This document shows positions 17,127 through 26,920 of a DNA stretch of 64,000 nucleotides, piece after piece. Under the pieces are notes generated by a model, which had not been told where the DNA came from, did not search any database, and was given only the letters and a program-made list of their open reading frames with translations. The first letter of the stretch is position 1. Every line of letters begins with the position of its first letter. The stretch is from Flavobacterium sangjuense (GTDB taxonomy: Bacteria > Bacteroidota > Bacteroidia > Flavobacteriales > Flavobacteriaceae). The position numbers and the translations under genes were made by a program. The stretch is from the NCBI RefSeq assembly GCF_004797125.1, contig NZ_CP038810.1, forward strand, positions 2,480,001 through 2,544,000. Direction: 5' to 3'.

Positions 17127-19574
17127 ATGATAGTATTAAAATTTGGCGGAACATCAGTAGCCAATTCAGAAAATATTTCAAAAACAATAGCCATTGTAAC
17201 CAATAAAAGCAAAGAAGACAAACTAGCCGTTGTGGTTTCTGCTTTTAGTGGCGTAACTGACATGCTAATCTTAGCCGGAAAAACGGCGTCAGCAAAAGAC
17301 AAAAACTACAAAGACATTGTCAGCCAAATAGAAAAAAAACACAAAGATGCTATCGACGAGTTAATTCCGTTGAGTGAACAAAGCAATATTATTGATACGA
17401 TTAACGGCAATATCAATCACTTAAAAACCCTATTGGATGGCTGTTATCTTTTGGGCGAATTGTCTAATAGAACAGCTGATATTGTGGCTGGATTTGGAGA
17501 ATTATTATCGTCTCAAATCATTGCAGTAGCTTTAAAACAAAAAGTAAGCAATTCGGCTTTCAAAGACAGTCGTGAACTAATCAAAACCGATTCTAACTTC
17601 GGAAAAGCTGCCGTTGATTTTGGCGTAACCAATAAATTGATTGCTGATTATTTTAAATCAAGCGCTAATCAGGTTGTATTGTTCCCTGGTTTTATTGCTT
17701 CTTCCATTGATGGCAACACAACAACTCTTGGTCGTGGTGGTTCTGATTATACTGCGGCAATTATAGCTGCAGCGGTAAAAGCGGACATTTTAGAAATCTG
17801 GACTGATGTAAATGGAATGTTTACAGCCAATCCAAGAATTGTAAAACAAGCGCAGCCAATAGAAACTATTTCGTATCAGGAAGCAATGGAATTGTCGCAT
17901 TTTGGCGCCAAAGTATTGTATCCACCAACGATACAACCCGTATTAAAAGACAGCATTCCAATTTTCATCAAAAATACTTTTGAACCTGAAGTATACGGAA
18001 CGCTTATTTCTGATAATCCAAATGCTACAGCAAATCCTATCAAAGGAATTTCTCATATCGATAATATTGCGTTGCTGACACTTGAAGGTTCCGGAATGAT
18101 TGGTGTTGCCGGTTCTTCCAAACGTTTATTCGAAACGCTTTCGCAGAATAACATCAACGTGATTTTTATTACTCAGGCTTCTTCGGAACACTCTATTTGT
18201 ATTGGTATTCTAAATGCCGATGCAGATAAAGCCAAAGCAGCAATAGATAAAACCTTTGAAATTGAAATTGCCCAAAACAGAGTTGACCCAACGATTGTGG
18301 AGAAAGATTTATGCATCGTGGCTTTAGTAGGCGAAAGCATGAAAAACCATCAGGGAATAAGCGGTAAAATGTTTAGCACTTTAGGGAAAAACAATGTGAA
18401 CATTCGGGCGATTGCACAAGGTGCTTCTGAAAGAAATATTTCTGTGGTAATCAATGAAAAAGACGTTAAGAAAGCGCTAAACACATTGCACGAACGTTTC
18501 TTTGAAGACAATACCAAACAGTTGAATTTATTCGTAATGGGTGTTGGAAATGTGGGTGAGAAATTCATCGACCAAATTGCACAGCAAAAGAAGTTCCTAA
18601 AAGAAAACCTGAAAATCAACCTTCGTGTTATTGCGATGGCAAACTCAAGAACAATGGTTTTTGATGAAGACGGCATCAACCTGAAAGACTGGAAAACAGT
18701 TCTCGCAGAAGGTGAAAAAGCAAACGTTGAAAGCTTTATTGCAAAAGTAAAAGACCTCAACTTACGCAACAGCATCTTTGTTGATATTACCGCAAATTAT
18801 GATATTGCAGGTATTTATGACAAGTTCTTAAGCGAAAATATTGCCGTGGTGACTTGCAACAAAATTGCCTGTTCGTCTGAATATGACAATTACAAAAACC
18901 TTAAAAATCTTTCCCGAAAATACAATGCTCCTTTCCTATTCGAAACGAATGTTGGAGCTGGATTACCAATCATCGACACCTTAAAACATCTGATTGCTTC
19001 CGGAGATAAAGTCAATAAAATACAAGCAGTTTTATCAGGAAGTTTGAACTTTATTTTTAATAATTTCAGCGATACTTATAATTTCCATGATGTAGTTAAA
19101 GAGGCCGGTGTTCAAGGGTTTACAGAACCTGACCCAAAAATTGATTTAAGCGGTGTTGATGTTGCCAGAAAGATATTAATCCTTATCCGTGAAAGTGGTT
19201 ATAAAATGGATATTGAGGAAATCGAAAACAATTGTTTCCTGCCAAAAGAATGTATGGACACAACTAACAATGAAGACTTCTTTAAATCATTAACGAAGCA
19301 CGATGACCATTTCAATAAGCTTTTAGCTGAAGCTAAGTCGAAAGATTCACGTATTAAATTCGTTGCCAAATTTGATAATGGAAAAGCGTCAGTTGGTTTG
19401 CAGTTCATTCCAAAAGAAAGTCCGTTTTATAACCTGGAAGGAAAAGACAATATCGTAGAATTCTACACAGATAGATATGTTGATCAGCCATTAATCATAA
19501 AAGGTGCCGGTGCCGGTGCTGCGGTTACGGCTTCAGGAATTTTTGCTGATGTAATTAGAATTGGAAATGTCTAA
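17127..19574 (+). CDS. thrA: bifunctional aspartate kinase / homoserine dehydrogenase
   Basis: An 815-residue fusion that phosphorylates aspartate and later reduces aspartate semialdehyde to homoserine, the first and third steps toward threonine and methionine. The kinase part (1-300) starts VLKFGGTSVA and has TLGRGGSDYTAA near 202. Two ACT regulatory domains follow (about 310-460, including LTLEGSGMIGVAGSSKRLFE and CIVALVGESMKN), the site of feedback control by threonine in E. coli ThrA. The dehydrogenase part (463-815) has the Rossmann motif GVGNVGEKFIDQI. It is the first gene of thrA-thrB-thrC, behind the candidate attenuator. Confidence 0.97.
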   Translation: MIVLKFGGTSVANSENISKTIAIVTNKSKEDKLAVVVSAFSGVTDMLILAGKTASAKDKNYKDIVSQIEKKHKDAIDELIPLSEQSNIIDTINGNINHLKTLLDGCYLLGELSNRTADIVAGFGELLSSQIIAVALKQKVSNSAFKDSRELIKTDSNFGKAAVDFGVTNKLIADYFKSSANQVVLFPGFIASSIDGNTTTLGRGGSDYTAAIIAAAVKADILEIWTDVNGMFTANPRIVKQAQPIETISYQEAMELSHFGAKVLYPPTIQPVLKDSIPIFIKNTFEPEVYGTLISDNPNATANPIKGISHIDNIALLTLEGSGMIGVAGSSKRLFETLSQNNINVIFITQASSEHSICIGILNADADKAKAAIDKTFEIEIAQNRVDPTIVEKDLCIVALVGESMKNHQGISGKMFSTLGKNNVNIRAIAQGASERNISVVINEKDVKKALNTLHERFFEDNTKQLNLFVMGVGNVGEKFIDQIAQQKKFLKENLKINLRVIAMANSRTMVFDEDGINLKDWKTVLAEGEKANVESFIAKVKDLNLRNSIFVDITANYDIAGIYDKFLSENIAVVTCNKIACSSEYDNYKNLKNLSRKYNAPFLFETNVGAGLPIIDTLKHLIASGDKVNKIQAVLSGSLNFIFNNFSDTYNFHDVVKEAGVQGFTEPDPKIDLSGVDVARKILILIRESGYKMDIEEIENNCFLPKECMDTTNNEDFFKSLTKHDDHFNKLLAEAKSKDSRIKFVAKFDNGKASVGLQFIPKESPFYNLEGKDNIVEFYTDRYVDQPLIIKGAGAGAAVTASGIFADVIRIGNV

Positions 19575-20490
19575 CGAAATAAAAATATTCTGCCCTGCCA
19601 CTATCGCCAATCTCAATTGCGGATTTGACGTAATGGGATTGTGTCTCGAAGGCATTGGTGACGAAATGATTATTCGGAAAGTCGCTGAAAAAGGTATCAG
19701 AATAACCAAAATCACCGGAGCGGACTTACCTCTTGAAACGGAGAAAAACGTTGCAGGAGTTGCAGCTTTAGCTATATTAAATACCACACAATCCGACTTT
19801 GGTTTTGAAATTGAAATCCATAAAAAAATAAAAGCAGGAAGCGGCATTGGAAGTTCTTCTGCCAGTGCGGCCGGAGCGGTTTTTGGCATCAACGAACTTT
19901 TGGGAAAACCATTTACAAAACACGAATTAGTTGATTTTGCCATGAAAGGCGAAGCAGTTGCCAGCGGAAGCGAACATGCTGATAATGTTGCTCCTTGTAT
20001 TCTAGGAGGCTTTACTTTGGTTCGTGGTTACAATCCGTTGGATGTGATTAAGATTGAAAGTCCGAGTGAAATTTACGCTGTCGTTTTGCATCCGCATATC
20101 GAAGTAAAAACTTCAGATTCACGTGCCGTTTTATCACCAACCGTTTCTTTGAAATCTGCTATCACACAATGGGGAAATCTCGGTGGATTGATTGCCGGTT
20201 TATACACCAAAGATTATGAACTCATTGGTCGTTCATTAAATGATGTTATCGTAGAACCTGCCAGAAAGCATTTGATTCCGAATTTTGATAAGGTAAAAAA
20301 TGCTGCGCTGCAAAATGGTGCTTTAGGTTCCGGAATTTCCGGTGCCGGACCATCAATTTTTGCGTTGTGTAAGGGAGAAACAATTGCCAATACTGTTGCC
20401 AAAAGTATGCGTAACGCTTACACAGATACTGGGATTGCCTTTGATATTCATATTTCAAAAGTGAATGATGAAGGAACAAAAATTATATAG
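19567..20490 (+). CDS. thrB: homoserine kinase
   Basis: A 307-residue GHMP-family kinase making O-phosphohomoserine from homoserine and ATP. The glycine-rich ATP loop reads GSGIGSSSASAAGAV (about 93-107). The N-terminal CPATIANLNCGFDVMG (9-24) and C-terminal GSGISGAGPSIFAL are typical of ThrB. The start was set at the ATG at 19567 (MSNEIKIF), which overlaps the thrA stop by eight bases; the in-frame TTG at 19561 is less likely. The overlap points to translational coupling with thrA. Confidence 0.95.
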   Translation: MSNEIKIFCPATIANLNCGFDVMGLCLEGIGDEMIIRKVAEKGIRITKITGADLPLETEKNVAGVAALAILNTTQSDFGFEIEIHKKIKAGSGIGSSSASAAGAVFGINELLGKPFTKHELVDFAMKGEAVASGSEHADNVAPCILGGFTLVRGYNPLDVIKIESPSEIYAVVLHPHIEVKTSDSRAVLSPTVSLKSAITQWGNLGGLIAGLYTKDYELIGRSLNDVIVEPARKHLIPNFDKVKNAALQNGALGSGISGAGPSIFALCKGETIANTVAKSMRNAYTDTGIAFDIHISKVNDEGTKII

Positions 20491-20493
20491 AAA

Positions 20494-21780
20494 ATGAAAT
20501 ATTTCAGCTTAAATAATAAATCACATAAAGTAAGTTTTGAAGAAGCGGTCGTTGCCGGATTAGCGCCTGATAAAGGTTTGTATTTTCCGGAAAGCATAAC
20601 TGCACTACCCGACTCTTTCTTTGCCAATATTGAAAACTTGTCTCATGAAGAAATTGCTTATGAAGCCATCAAACAATTCGTAGGTGATGAAATTCCGGAA
20701 GCAGAACTAAAACGCATTATAGCAGAAACTCTTTGTTTTGACTTTCCATGTGTGCCTGTAGAAGACAATGTATTTTCTCTAGAGCTTTTCCACGGACCAA
20801 CAATGGCGTTTAAAGATGTTGGCGGTAGATTTATGTCTCGTTGTTTGGCGTATTTCAATAGAGATAAAGATATTAAAAACACGGTTTTAGTAGCAACTTC
20901 AGGTGATACAGGAGGTGCTGTTGCCAGTGGTTTTTTAGGTGTTAAAGGTGTCGAAGTTATCATTCTCTATCCATCCGGAAAAGTGAGCGATATACAGGAA
21001 AGACAGTTGACGACTTTAGGTCAGAATATAAAAGCTCTTGAAGTTGATGGTGTTTTTGATGATTGTCAGGATATGGTAAAAAAAGCGTTCCTGGATGATA
21101 GTTTGAAACACAAAAATCTCACCTCAGCCAATTCGATTAATATTGCGCGTTGGTTGCCACAAATGTTCTATATTTTCTTTGCATACCAACAATTAAAGAA
21201 ACACAACAAACCAATTATTCTGTCTTGTCCAAGTGGAAACTTTGGCAATATCTGTGCTGGTATCATGGCGAAACGATTGGGATTACCCATAGCTCATTTT
21301 GTAGCTTCTACTAATGCTAACGATACCGTTCCAAGATTTTTAGAAAAAGGAGATTATGATCCAAAACCATCTATCGCCACTATTTCCAACGCAATGGATG
21401 TGGGGAATCCGAGTAATTTCATCCGAATTCAGGAGTTATATCACAACAATTTATCCGAATTTGAAAAAGATTTTTCGTCCTATTCGTATACAGATGCTGA
21501 AACCGAAATTGCTATCAAAGACATTTACAACAGAACAAAATACATAGCTGAACCACATGGTGCAGTTGGTTATCTCGGTCTGAAAAAAGAAATGGCTAAG
21601 CAGCCAAACAGCGTTGGTGTTTTTTTAGAAACCGCACACCCAATTAAATTCTTAGATACTGTTGAACCTTTGTTAAATTTGAAATTACCAATTCCAAAAC
21701 AAATCGAAAGTGTGCTTGGTAAAGACAAAGTACGCACTAAGATTAAAACCTATGAAGAGTTTAAAACGTTTTTAGGATAA
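20494..21780 (+). CDS. thrC: threonine synthase
   Basis: A 428-residue PLP enzyme converting O-phosphohomoserine to threonine. Lys107 in HGPTMAFKDVGGRF is the PLP-binding lysine, and ATSGDTGGAVASGF (about 134-147) is the phosphate/PLP-contact loop. CPSGNFGNICAG (near 248) is also typical. Length and motifs suit the longer E. coli/yeast-like subgroup of the enzyme. It starts three bases after thrB and closes the operon before a strong terminator. Confidence 0.96.
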   Translation: MKYFSLNNKSHKVSFEEAVVAGLAPDKGLYFPESITALPDSFFANIENLSHEEIAYEAIKQFVGDEIPEAELKRIIAETLCFDFPCVPVEDNVFSLELFHGPTMAFKDVGGRFMSRCLAYFNRDKDIKNTVLVATSGDTGGAVASGFLGVKGVEVIILYPSGKVSDIQERQLTTLGQNIKALEVDGVFDDCQDMVKKAFLDDSLKHKNLTSANSINIARWLPQMFYIFFAYQQLKKHNKPIILSCPSGNFGNICAGIMAKRLGLPIAHFVASTNANDTVPRFLEKGDYDPKPSIATISNAMDVGNPSNFIRIQELYHNNLSEFEKDFSSYSYTDAETEIAIKDIYNRTKYIAEPHGAVGYLGLKKEMAKQPNSVGVFLETAHPIKFLDTVEPLLNLKLPIPKQIESVLGKDKVRTKIKTYEEFKTFLG

Positions 21781-21799
21781 TCATTTTTAAACTATAAAA

Positions 21800-21836
21800 A
21801 AATACCCGAAACACTTAATTGTATTTCGGGTATTTC
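21800..21836. terminator. terminator between thrC and the FN3 surface-protein gene
   Basis: AAATACCCGAAA / TTTCGGGTATTT with a 12-base AT-rich loop and a T-rich tail lies between two convergent genes. Confidence 0.9.
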
Positions 21837-21856
21837 TTTTTCAAAGATTTATTTCT

Positions 21857-24800
21857 TTAACGACCTACAACTACTTTTTTGGTCGTAGTATAAAATTCAG
21901 TCTGTACGGTTAAAATATACAAACCTGTACTTAAGCTACTAGTATCTATTTCAATAATATTGTTTCCATCCGACATCAAACTTGCAAATGAATAAACTGC
22001 TTGTCCATAACTATCTCGCAATACTATATACACTTTTGTTGGGCTTGGCAACCAAAGAGACACGTTTACATATCTATTGGCTGGATTTGGAAATACAGTT
22101 ACTGATGGTGTTACAAAAGTAGCCATGGCTGAAAATGCGCTTAATCCTGCTACTGTAGTTGAACAAACTGCCTGAACCTGCCAGATATAATTAGAGCCGG
22201 CCGTCAAATTGTTAAGTGTAATCGAGTTAGTAGTAGATGTAACTGAAATAAAATCAAGAGCTGTGTTATTTGCTCTCTTATAACGAACAATATATGCAAC
22301 TGCACCTGGGACAGGATTCCAATGAAGAACAGCACTCGTCTGATTGATATTTGTTGCTCTCAATTCTGTCGGAACGCCACATCCTGTTGCTGTACAAGGC
22401 AAAGTCGTAAATGTACCTCCAACTGACCATGGACTAACTGTTGATATAGGTGCACCTGTTAAAGGATCCATACAAATCAACTGTGCCTGCCATTCATAAG
22501 TAGTACCGCAAGTCAAATTACCTAATTGATATGGTAGAGTTACGTGTTCAACTGCTGTCCATGTTGTAGCATTTGCAGCGTGATAACGAATATTAAAGAC
22601 ACCTGCATTACCTGAGGTTGGTGACAAATATAAATACGCTCCGGTTTGACTGACATTAGTTGCCGATAATCCTATTGGAGCATTACATGGTGCTGTAGTA
22701 CATGCTAAAGTAGTAAAGGTTCCAGCAGTCGACCAATCACTCAATGTAGTTGTAGTTGTCCCCGCGGATGAACTTGTGCAAACTCGTCTTACCTGCCATT
22801 CATAAGTAGTGCCACAATTTAAATTCCCTAATTGATATGGTAAAGTTACACGTTCAACCACTGTCCACGTTGTACTTGCACCAGCATGATAACGGATATT
22901 AAATGTACCCGTATTACTTGAAGTTGGAGTTAAATATAGATTAGCTCCTGTTTGACTCACGCTAATTGCTGTTAAACCTGTTGGTGTATTACATGGTTCT
23001 GTTGTACATGCCAATGTCGTAAATGTTCCTCCAGTTGACCAAGGACTGACTGTGGTCGTAGTTGCACCTGTTGCGTTAGGACAAATCAACTGCACCTGCC
23101 ATTCATAAGTAGTACCACAAGTCAAATTACCTAATTGATACGGTAAGGTTACATGTTCAATTGCCGTCCATGTTGTAGCATTTGCAGCGTGATAACGAAT
23201 ATTAAAGACACCTGCATTGCCTGAGGTTGGTGACAAATATAAATACGCTCCGGTTTGACTCACATTAGTCGCTGTTAATCCTGTTGGAGCATTACATGGT
23301 GCTGTAGTACATGCTAAAGTAGTAAAGGTACCCGCAGTCGACCAATCACTCAATGTAGTTGTCCCCGCTGATGAACTTGTACAAACTCGTCTTATCTGCC
23401 ATTCATAAGTAGTACCACAAGTTAAATTCCCTAATTGATATGGTAAGGTAACATGTTCCAATACTGTCCATGTTGCAGTTGTACCAGCATGATAACGAAT
23501 GTTAAATGTCCCTGTATTACTTGATGTTGGAGTTAAATATAGATTAGCTCCTGTTTGACTCACGCTACCAACTGTTAAACCTGTTGGCGTATTACATGGT
23601 TCTGGTGTACAAGCCAAAGTCGTAAATGTCCCTGCAGTTGACCAATCACTTAATGTAATTGTACCCGCTGGACTTGTACAAATTCGTCTCACCTGCCATT
23701 CATAATTAGTGCCGCAAGTTAAATTCCCTAACTGATATGGTAAGGTAACGTGTTCAAGAACTGTCCACGTTGTACTTGTACCAACGTGATAACGAATGTT
23801 AAATGTTCCCGTATTACTTGATGTTGGAGTTAAATATAGATTAGCTCCGGTTTGACTCACGTTAGTTGCTGTTAAACCTGTTGGTGTATTACATGGTTCT
23901 GGTGTACAAGCCAAAGTTGTAAATGTCCCTGATGTTGACCAATCACTCAATGTAATTGTAGTTGAACCCGCTGGACTTGCGCAAATTCGTCTCACTTGCC
24001 ATTCATAAGTAGTGCCACAAGTTAAATTCCCTAATTGATATGGTAAAGTAACACGTTCAATCACTGTCCATGTTGTACTTGTACCGGCATGATAACGAAT
24101 GTTAAATGTACCTGTATTAGTTGAAGTTGGAGTTAAATATAGATTAGCTCCTGTTTGACTCACGCTACCAGCTGTTAAGCCTGTTGGTGCATTACACGGT
24201 TCTGTTGTACATGCCAAAGTCGTAAATGTCCCTGCTGTTGACCATGGACTAACAGTGGTTGCTCCTGTTGCTGAATTTGTACAAATCAACTGTGCCTGCC
24301 ATTCATAAGTAGTGCCACAAGTCAAATTCCCTAATTGATATGGTAAGGTAACATGTTCAACTGCTGTCCATGTTGCAACGTTTGCAGCGTGATAACGGAT
24401 ATTAAAAAACCCTGCATTGCCCGAGGTCGGTGACAAATATAAATAAGCACCTGTCTGACTAACATTAGTTACCGATAATCCTATTGGTGCATTACACGGT
24501 GCTGTTGTACAAGCCAAAGTTGTAAACGCTCCACCAGTTGACCAATCACTCAATGTAGTTGTAGTTGCACTCGCTGATGAACTTGTACAAATTCGCTGTA
24601 CCTGCCATTCATAAGTAGTGCCACAAGTTAAATTCCCTAATTGATATGGTAAAGTAACACGTTCAATCACTGTCCATGTTGTACTTGTACCGGCATGATA
24701 ACGAATGTTAAATGTACCTGTATTAGTTGAAGTTGGAGTTAAATATAGATTAGCTCCTGTTTGACTCACGCTACCAGCTGTTAAGCCTGTTGGTGTATTA

Positions 24801-25471
24801 CATGGTTCTGGATTACAAGCCAAAGTTGTGAAAGTTCCTGCTGCCGATATTGGGCTAACAGTGGTTGTTCCTGATCCAGTTGGACAAACTAACCTCACTT
24901 GCCATTCATAGGTAGTACCGCAAGTTAAGTTACCTAATTGATAAGGCAAGGTAACATTTTCAAGAACTGTCCATGTTGTAGTGTTTGCAACGTGATAACG
25001 AATATGAAATGTGCCAGTATTACCAGATGTTGGAGATAAATACAAACTAGCACCTGTCTGAGTTATATTAGTCGCCGATAATCCGGTTGGCGCATTACAT
25101 GGTGTTGTGGTACAAGCCAATGTTGCAAACGTCGAACTAGACGACCAATCACTTAATGTTGTTCCAGCTGAATTTGTACAAATTAATTGTGCCTGCCATT
25201 CATAAGTAGAACCACAAACTAAATTTCCTAATTGATATGGCAAACCAACATGCTCCAATACCGTCCAGGTAGCAGTTCCGGAAATGTGATAACGAATATT
25301 ATACAAAAGAGAATTAGCCGTTGTTGTATTCAGATGTAGGTAAGCTGTTGTCTGACTTACATTAGCAGCCGATAATTCTACCGGTGCATTACATTGCGCT
25401 TCTAATTGTGTTGGTACAAGCAACTGAAGAGCAAAAAACAAAATGGTTACAAGAGAGTAGCATTTTTTCAT
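21857..25471 (-). CDS. T9SS-exported surface protein with 11 fibronectin-III-like repeats
   Basis: A 1204-residue secreted protein. A signal peptide (1-25, ending QLEAQ) is followed by 11 repeats of about 100 residues (27-1115). Each begins C(N/G)xPxxLxAxxVxQTxA and most contain LPYQLGNLTCGTTYEWQ, as in fibronectin-III beta sandwiches. A type A T9SS sorting domain follows (about 1118-1204), with the FPNPANRYVNV motif, DSYGQAVYSF, STGLYILTVQT and a basic last strand. Repeats fall into two alternating types, A (ANLYLTPTS) and B (AYLYLSPTSGNAG), and are nearly identical in DNA. Probably cell-surface attached. The ligand is unknown; adhesion is a reasonable guess. Confidence 0.93.
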   Translation of the reverse strand: MKKCYSLVTILFFALQLLVPTQLEAQCNAPVELSAANVSQTTAYLHLNTTTANSLLYNIRYHISGTATWTVLEHVGLPYQLGNLVCGSTYEWQAQLICTNSAGTTLSDWSSSSTFATLACTTTPCNAPTGLSATNITQTGASLYLSPTSGNTGTFHIRYHVANTTTWTVLENVTLPYQLGNLTCGTTYEWQVRLVCPTGSGTTTVSPISAAGTFTTLACNPEPCNTPTGLTAGSVSQTGANLYLTPTSTNTGTFNIRYHAGTSTTWTVIERVTLPYQLGNLTCGTTYEWQVQRICTSSSASATTTTLSDWSTGGAFTTLACTTAPCNAPIGLSVTNVSQTGAYLYLSPTSGNAGFFNIRYHAANVATWTAVEHVTLPYQLGNLTCGTTYEWQAQLICTNSATGATTVSPWSTAGTFTTLACTTEPCNAPTGLTAGSVSQTGANLYLTPTSTNTGTFNIRYHAGTSTTWTVIERVTLPYQLGNLTCGTTYEWQVRRICASPAGSTTITLSDWSTSGTFTTLACTPEPCNTPTGLTATNVSQTGANLYLTPTSSNTGTFNIRYHVGTSTTWTVLEHVTLPYQLGNLTCGTNYEWQVRRICTSPAGTITLSDWSTAGTFTTLACTPEPCNTPTGLTVGSVSQTGANLYLTPTSSNTGTFNIRYHAGTTATWTVLEHVTLPYQLGNLTCGTTYEWQIRRVCTSSSAGTTTLSDWSTAGTFTTLACTTAPCNAPTGLTATNVSQTGAYLYLSPTSGNAGVFNIRYHAANATTWTAIEHVTLPYQLGNLTCGTTYEWQVQLICPNATGATTTTVSPWSTGGTFTTLACTTEPCNTPTGLTAISVSQTGANLYLTPTSSNTGTFNIRYHAGASTTWTVVERVTLPYQLGNLNCGTTYEWQVRRVCTSSSAGTTTTTLSDWSTAGTFTTLACTTAPCNAPIGLSATNVSQTGAYLYLSPTSGNAGVFNIRYHAANATTWTAVEHVTLPYQLGNLTCGTTYEWQAQLICMDPLTGAPISTVSPWSVGGTFTTLPCTATGCGVPTELRATNINQTSAVLHWNPVPGAVAYIVRYKRANNTALDFISVTSTTNSITLNNLTAGSNYIWQVQAVCSTTVAGLSAFSAMATFVTPSVTVFPNPANRYVNVSLWLPSPTKVYIVLRDSYGQAVYSFASLMSDGNNIIEIDTSSLSTGLYILTVQTEFYTTTKKVVVGR
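22390..25420 (-). repeat. coding tandem repeat array, about 10 units of about 300 bp
   Basis: The repeats of the FN3 surface protein are so similar that long stretches recur word for word (for example around TTGATATGGTAAAGT and CATTCATAAGTAGT). In order, units 3 to 10 of the protein run A-B-A-A-A-B-A-B, so a higher-order two-unit period is present. This suggests duplication of unit pairs and gene conversion. Confidence 0.85.
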
Positions 25472-25724
25472 ACGGTTTATTTTGGTTTGTTTAATGAGTA
25501 AATTTAATTAATATTTACATTGCGGAATCATTTACAGTGCTTTTTTTCGTTAAAATTCAACATATAACTCATTGAATATAAGATATTCTTACATTTATTC
25601 ATGTTTAATTAAACAGATTGAAATTAGTTCTTACAGAACCACACTATTTGATTAAACAATAAACAAAATAAAGGCTTATAGTTTAAAACGATTTTTCCTA
25701 TTTTTGTCAATAAACCAATATCCC
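25472..25724. other. divergent intergenic region
   Basis: A 253-bp AT-rich gap between the FN3 protein gene (minus) and the lipoprotein gene (plus). A TTTTTG box occurs at about 25701, just before the lipoprotein start. No gene or stable structure is seen. Confidence 0.5.
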
Positions 25725-26909
25725 ATGAAAAAAATTACTTCACTCCTAGCCTTATTCCTTATTATTACATCTTGTGGTGTAAAACAAACCCGTGAATTGT
25801 TAACTTCCGGTGATTATGATGCTGCCATTAGAAACGCTGTTGATGGTTTGCGTGGTAACAAAAATGCTAAAGGCAGACAAGACTATGTCTATATGCTCGA
25901 AGAGGCTTTTGCCAAAGCCAAAGAACGCGATTTACGTAACATAAATGGTTGGTTTAAGGATGCCAATCCACAAAACTTAGAAAAAATATATGAGACTTAT
26001 ATTCAGTTGAATTTTCGTCAGGAACAAATCCGACCTTTATTACCATTGAAATTACTTAAAGAAGGACGTGATGCCCAATTTCCTTTTGACGATTATACCG
26101 ACCAAATTGTAAGTAGCAAAAACGCCTTGTCAAAATATTTGTATGACAATTCCAAAGCGCTTTTGGTAACCAAAGACAAAATGACGATTCGTCGTGCTTA
26201 TGATGATTTGGTTTATTTAGAAAGTATTAATCCCGGATTTAAAGATGTTGCCAAACTAACTGACGAAGCCAAGTTTAAAGGAACCGATTTTGTTAGTGTT
26301 TATACCAAGAACGAAACCAATATGGTGATTCCGGTACGTTTAGAAAATGATTTGTTAGATTTCAGCACTTATGGTTTGAATGATAAATGGACTGTCTATC
26401 ACAGCAACCGTCAAAAAGGAATTGACTATGATTATGGATTGATTGTCAACTTCCGTCAAATCAATATCTCACCAGAGCAGGTAAAAGAAAAACAATTTGA
26501 CAAAGAAAAACTGATTAAAGATGGTGTCAAAAATCTTTTAGATGCTAATGGGCATGTAGTAAAAGACAGTTTAGGAAATCCCATCAAAGTGGATAATATG
26601 AAAACAATTCGTATTAGCATTTATGAGTTTTCACAAACAAAAGCCTGTCAGGTAACCGCTAAAGTAGATTATATCAACTTTAAAAACAACCAACTAATTG
26701 AGACTTTTCCATTAGCGAGTGAGTTTGTGTTTACAAATATTTACTCTAGATATAAAGGCGATAAACGAGCTTGTGAAGAAACGTATTATCCTAATTTCGA
26801 CAGAAAAGCGGTTCCGTTTCCAAGCAATGAACAAATGGTTTTTGATACCGGAAACGATTTAAAAGCCAAGCTAAAAGATATTATTTCCAGAAATAAATTT
26901 AGAAGATAG
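25725..26909 (+). CDS. lipoprotein of unknown function (394 aa)
   Basis: The ATG at 25725 (MKKITSLLALF) is preferred; the frame is open back to a TTG at 25704, but the signal peptide fits the ATG. The lipobox is IITSCG, Cys17. Residues 18-110 look helical and TPR-like (TSGDYDAAIRNAVDGLRG, VYMLEEAFAKAKERD). The middle and C-terminal parts are mixed, with strands such as KTIRISIYEFSQTKACQVTA. No catalytic motif is seen. It lies 11 bp before proA in the same direction, so it may share the proAB transcript, but its function is probably unrelated to proline. Confidence 0.82.
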   Translation: MKKITSLLALFLIITSCGVKQTRELLTSGDYDAAIRNAVDGLRGNKNAKGRQDYVYMLEEAFAKAKERDLRNINGWFKDANPQNLEKIYETYIQLNFRQEQIRPLLPLKLLKEGRDAQFPFDDYTDQIVSSKNALSKYLYDNSKALLVTKDKMTIRRAYDDLVYLESINPGFKDVAKLTDEAKFKGTDFVSVYTKNETNMVIPVRLENDLLDFSTYGLNDKWTVYHSNRQKGIDYDYGLIVNFRQINISPEQVKEKQFDKEKLIKDGVKNLLDANGHVVKDSLGNPIKVDNMKTIRISIYEFSQTKACQVTAKVDYINFKNNQLIETFPLASEFVFTNIYSRYKGDKRACEETYYPNFDRKAVPFPSNEQMVFDTGNDLKAKLKDIISRNKFRR

Positions 26910-26920
26910 TAAATAAAATC

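Noticed and set aside
21857..25471. A CRISPR-like regular repeat pattern
   Set aside because: The period is about 300 bp, the repeats are coding and in frame, and there are no short unique spacers or cas genes.
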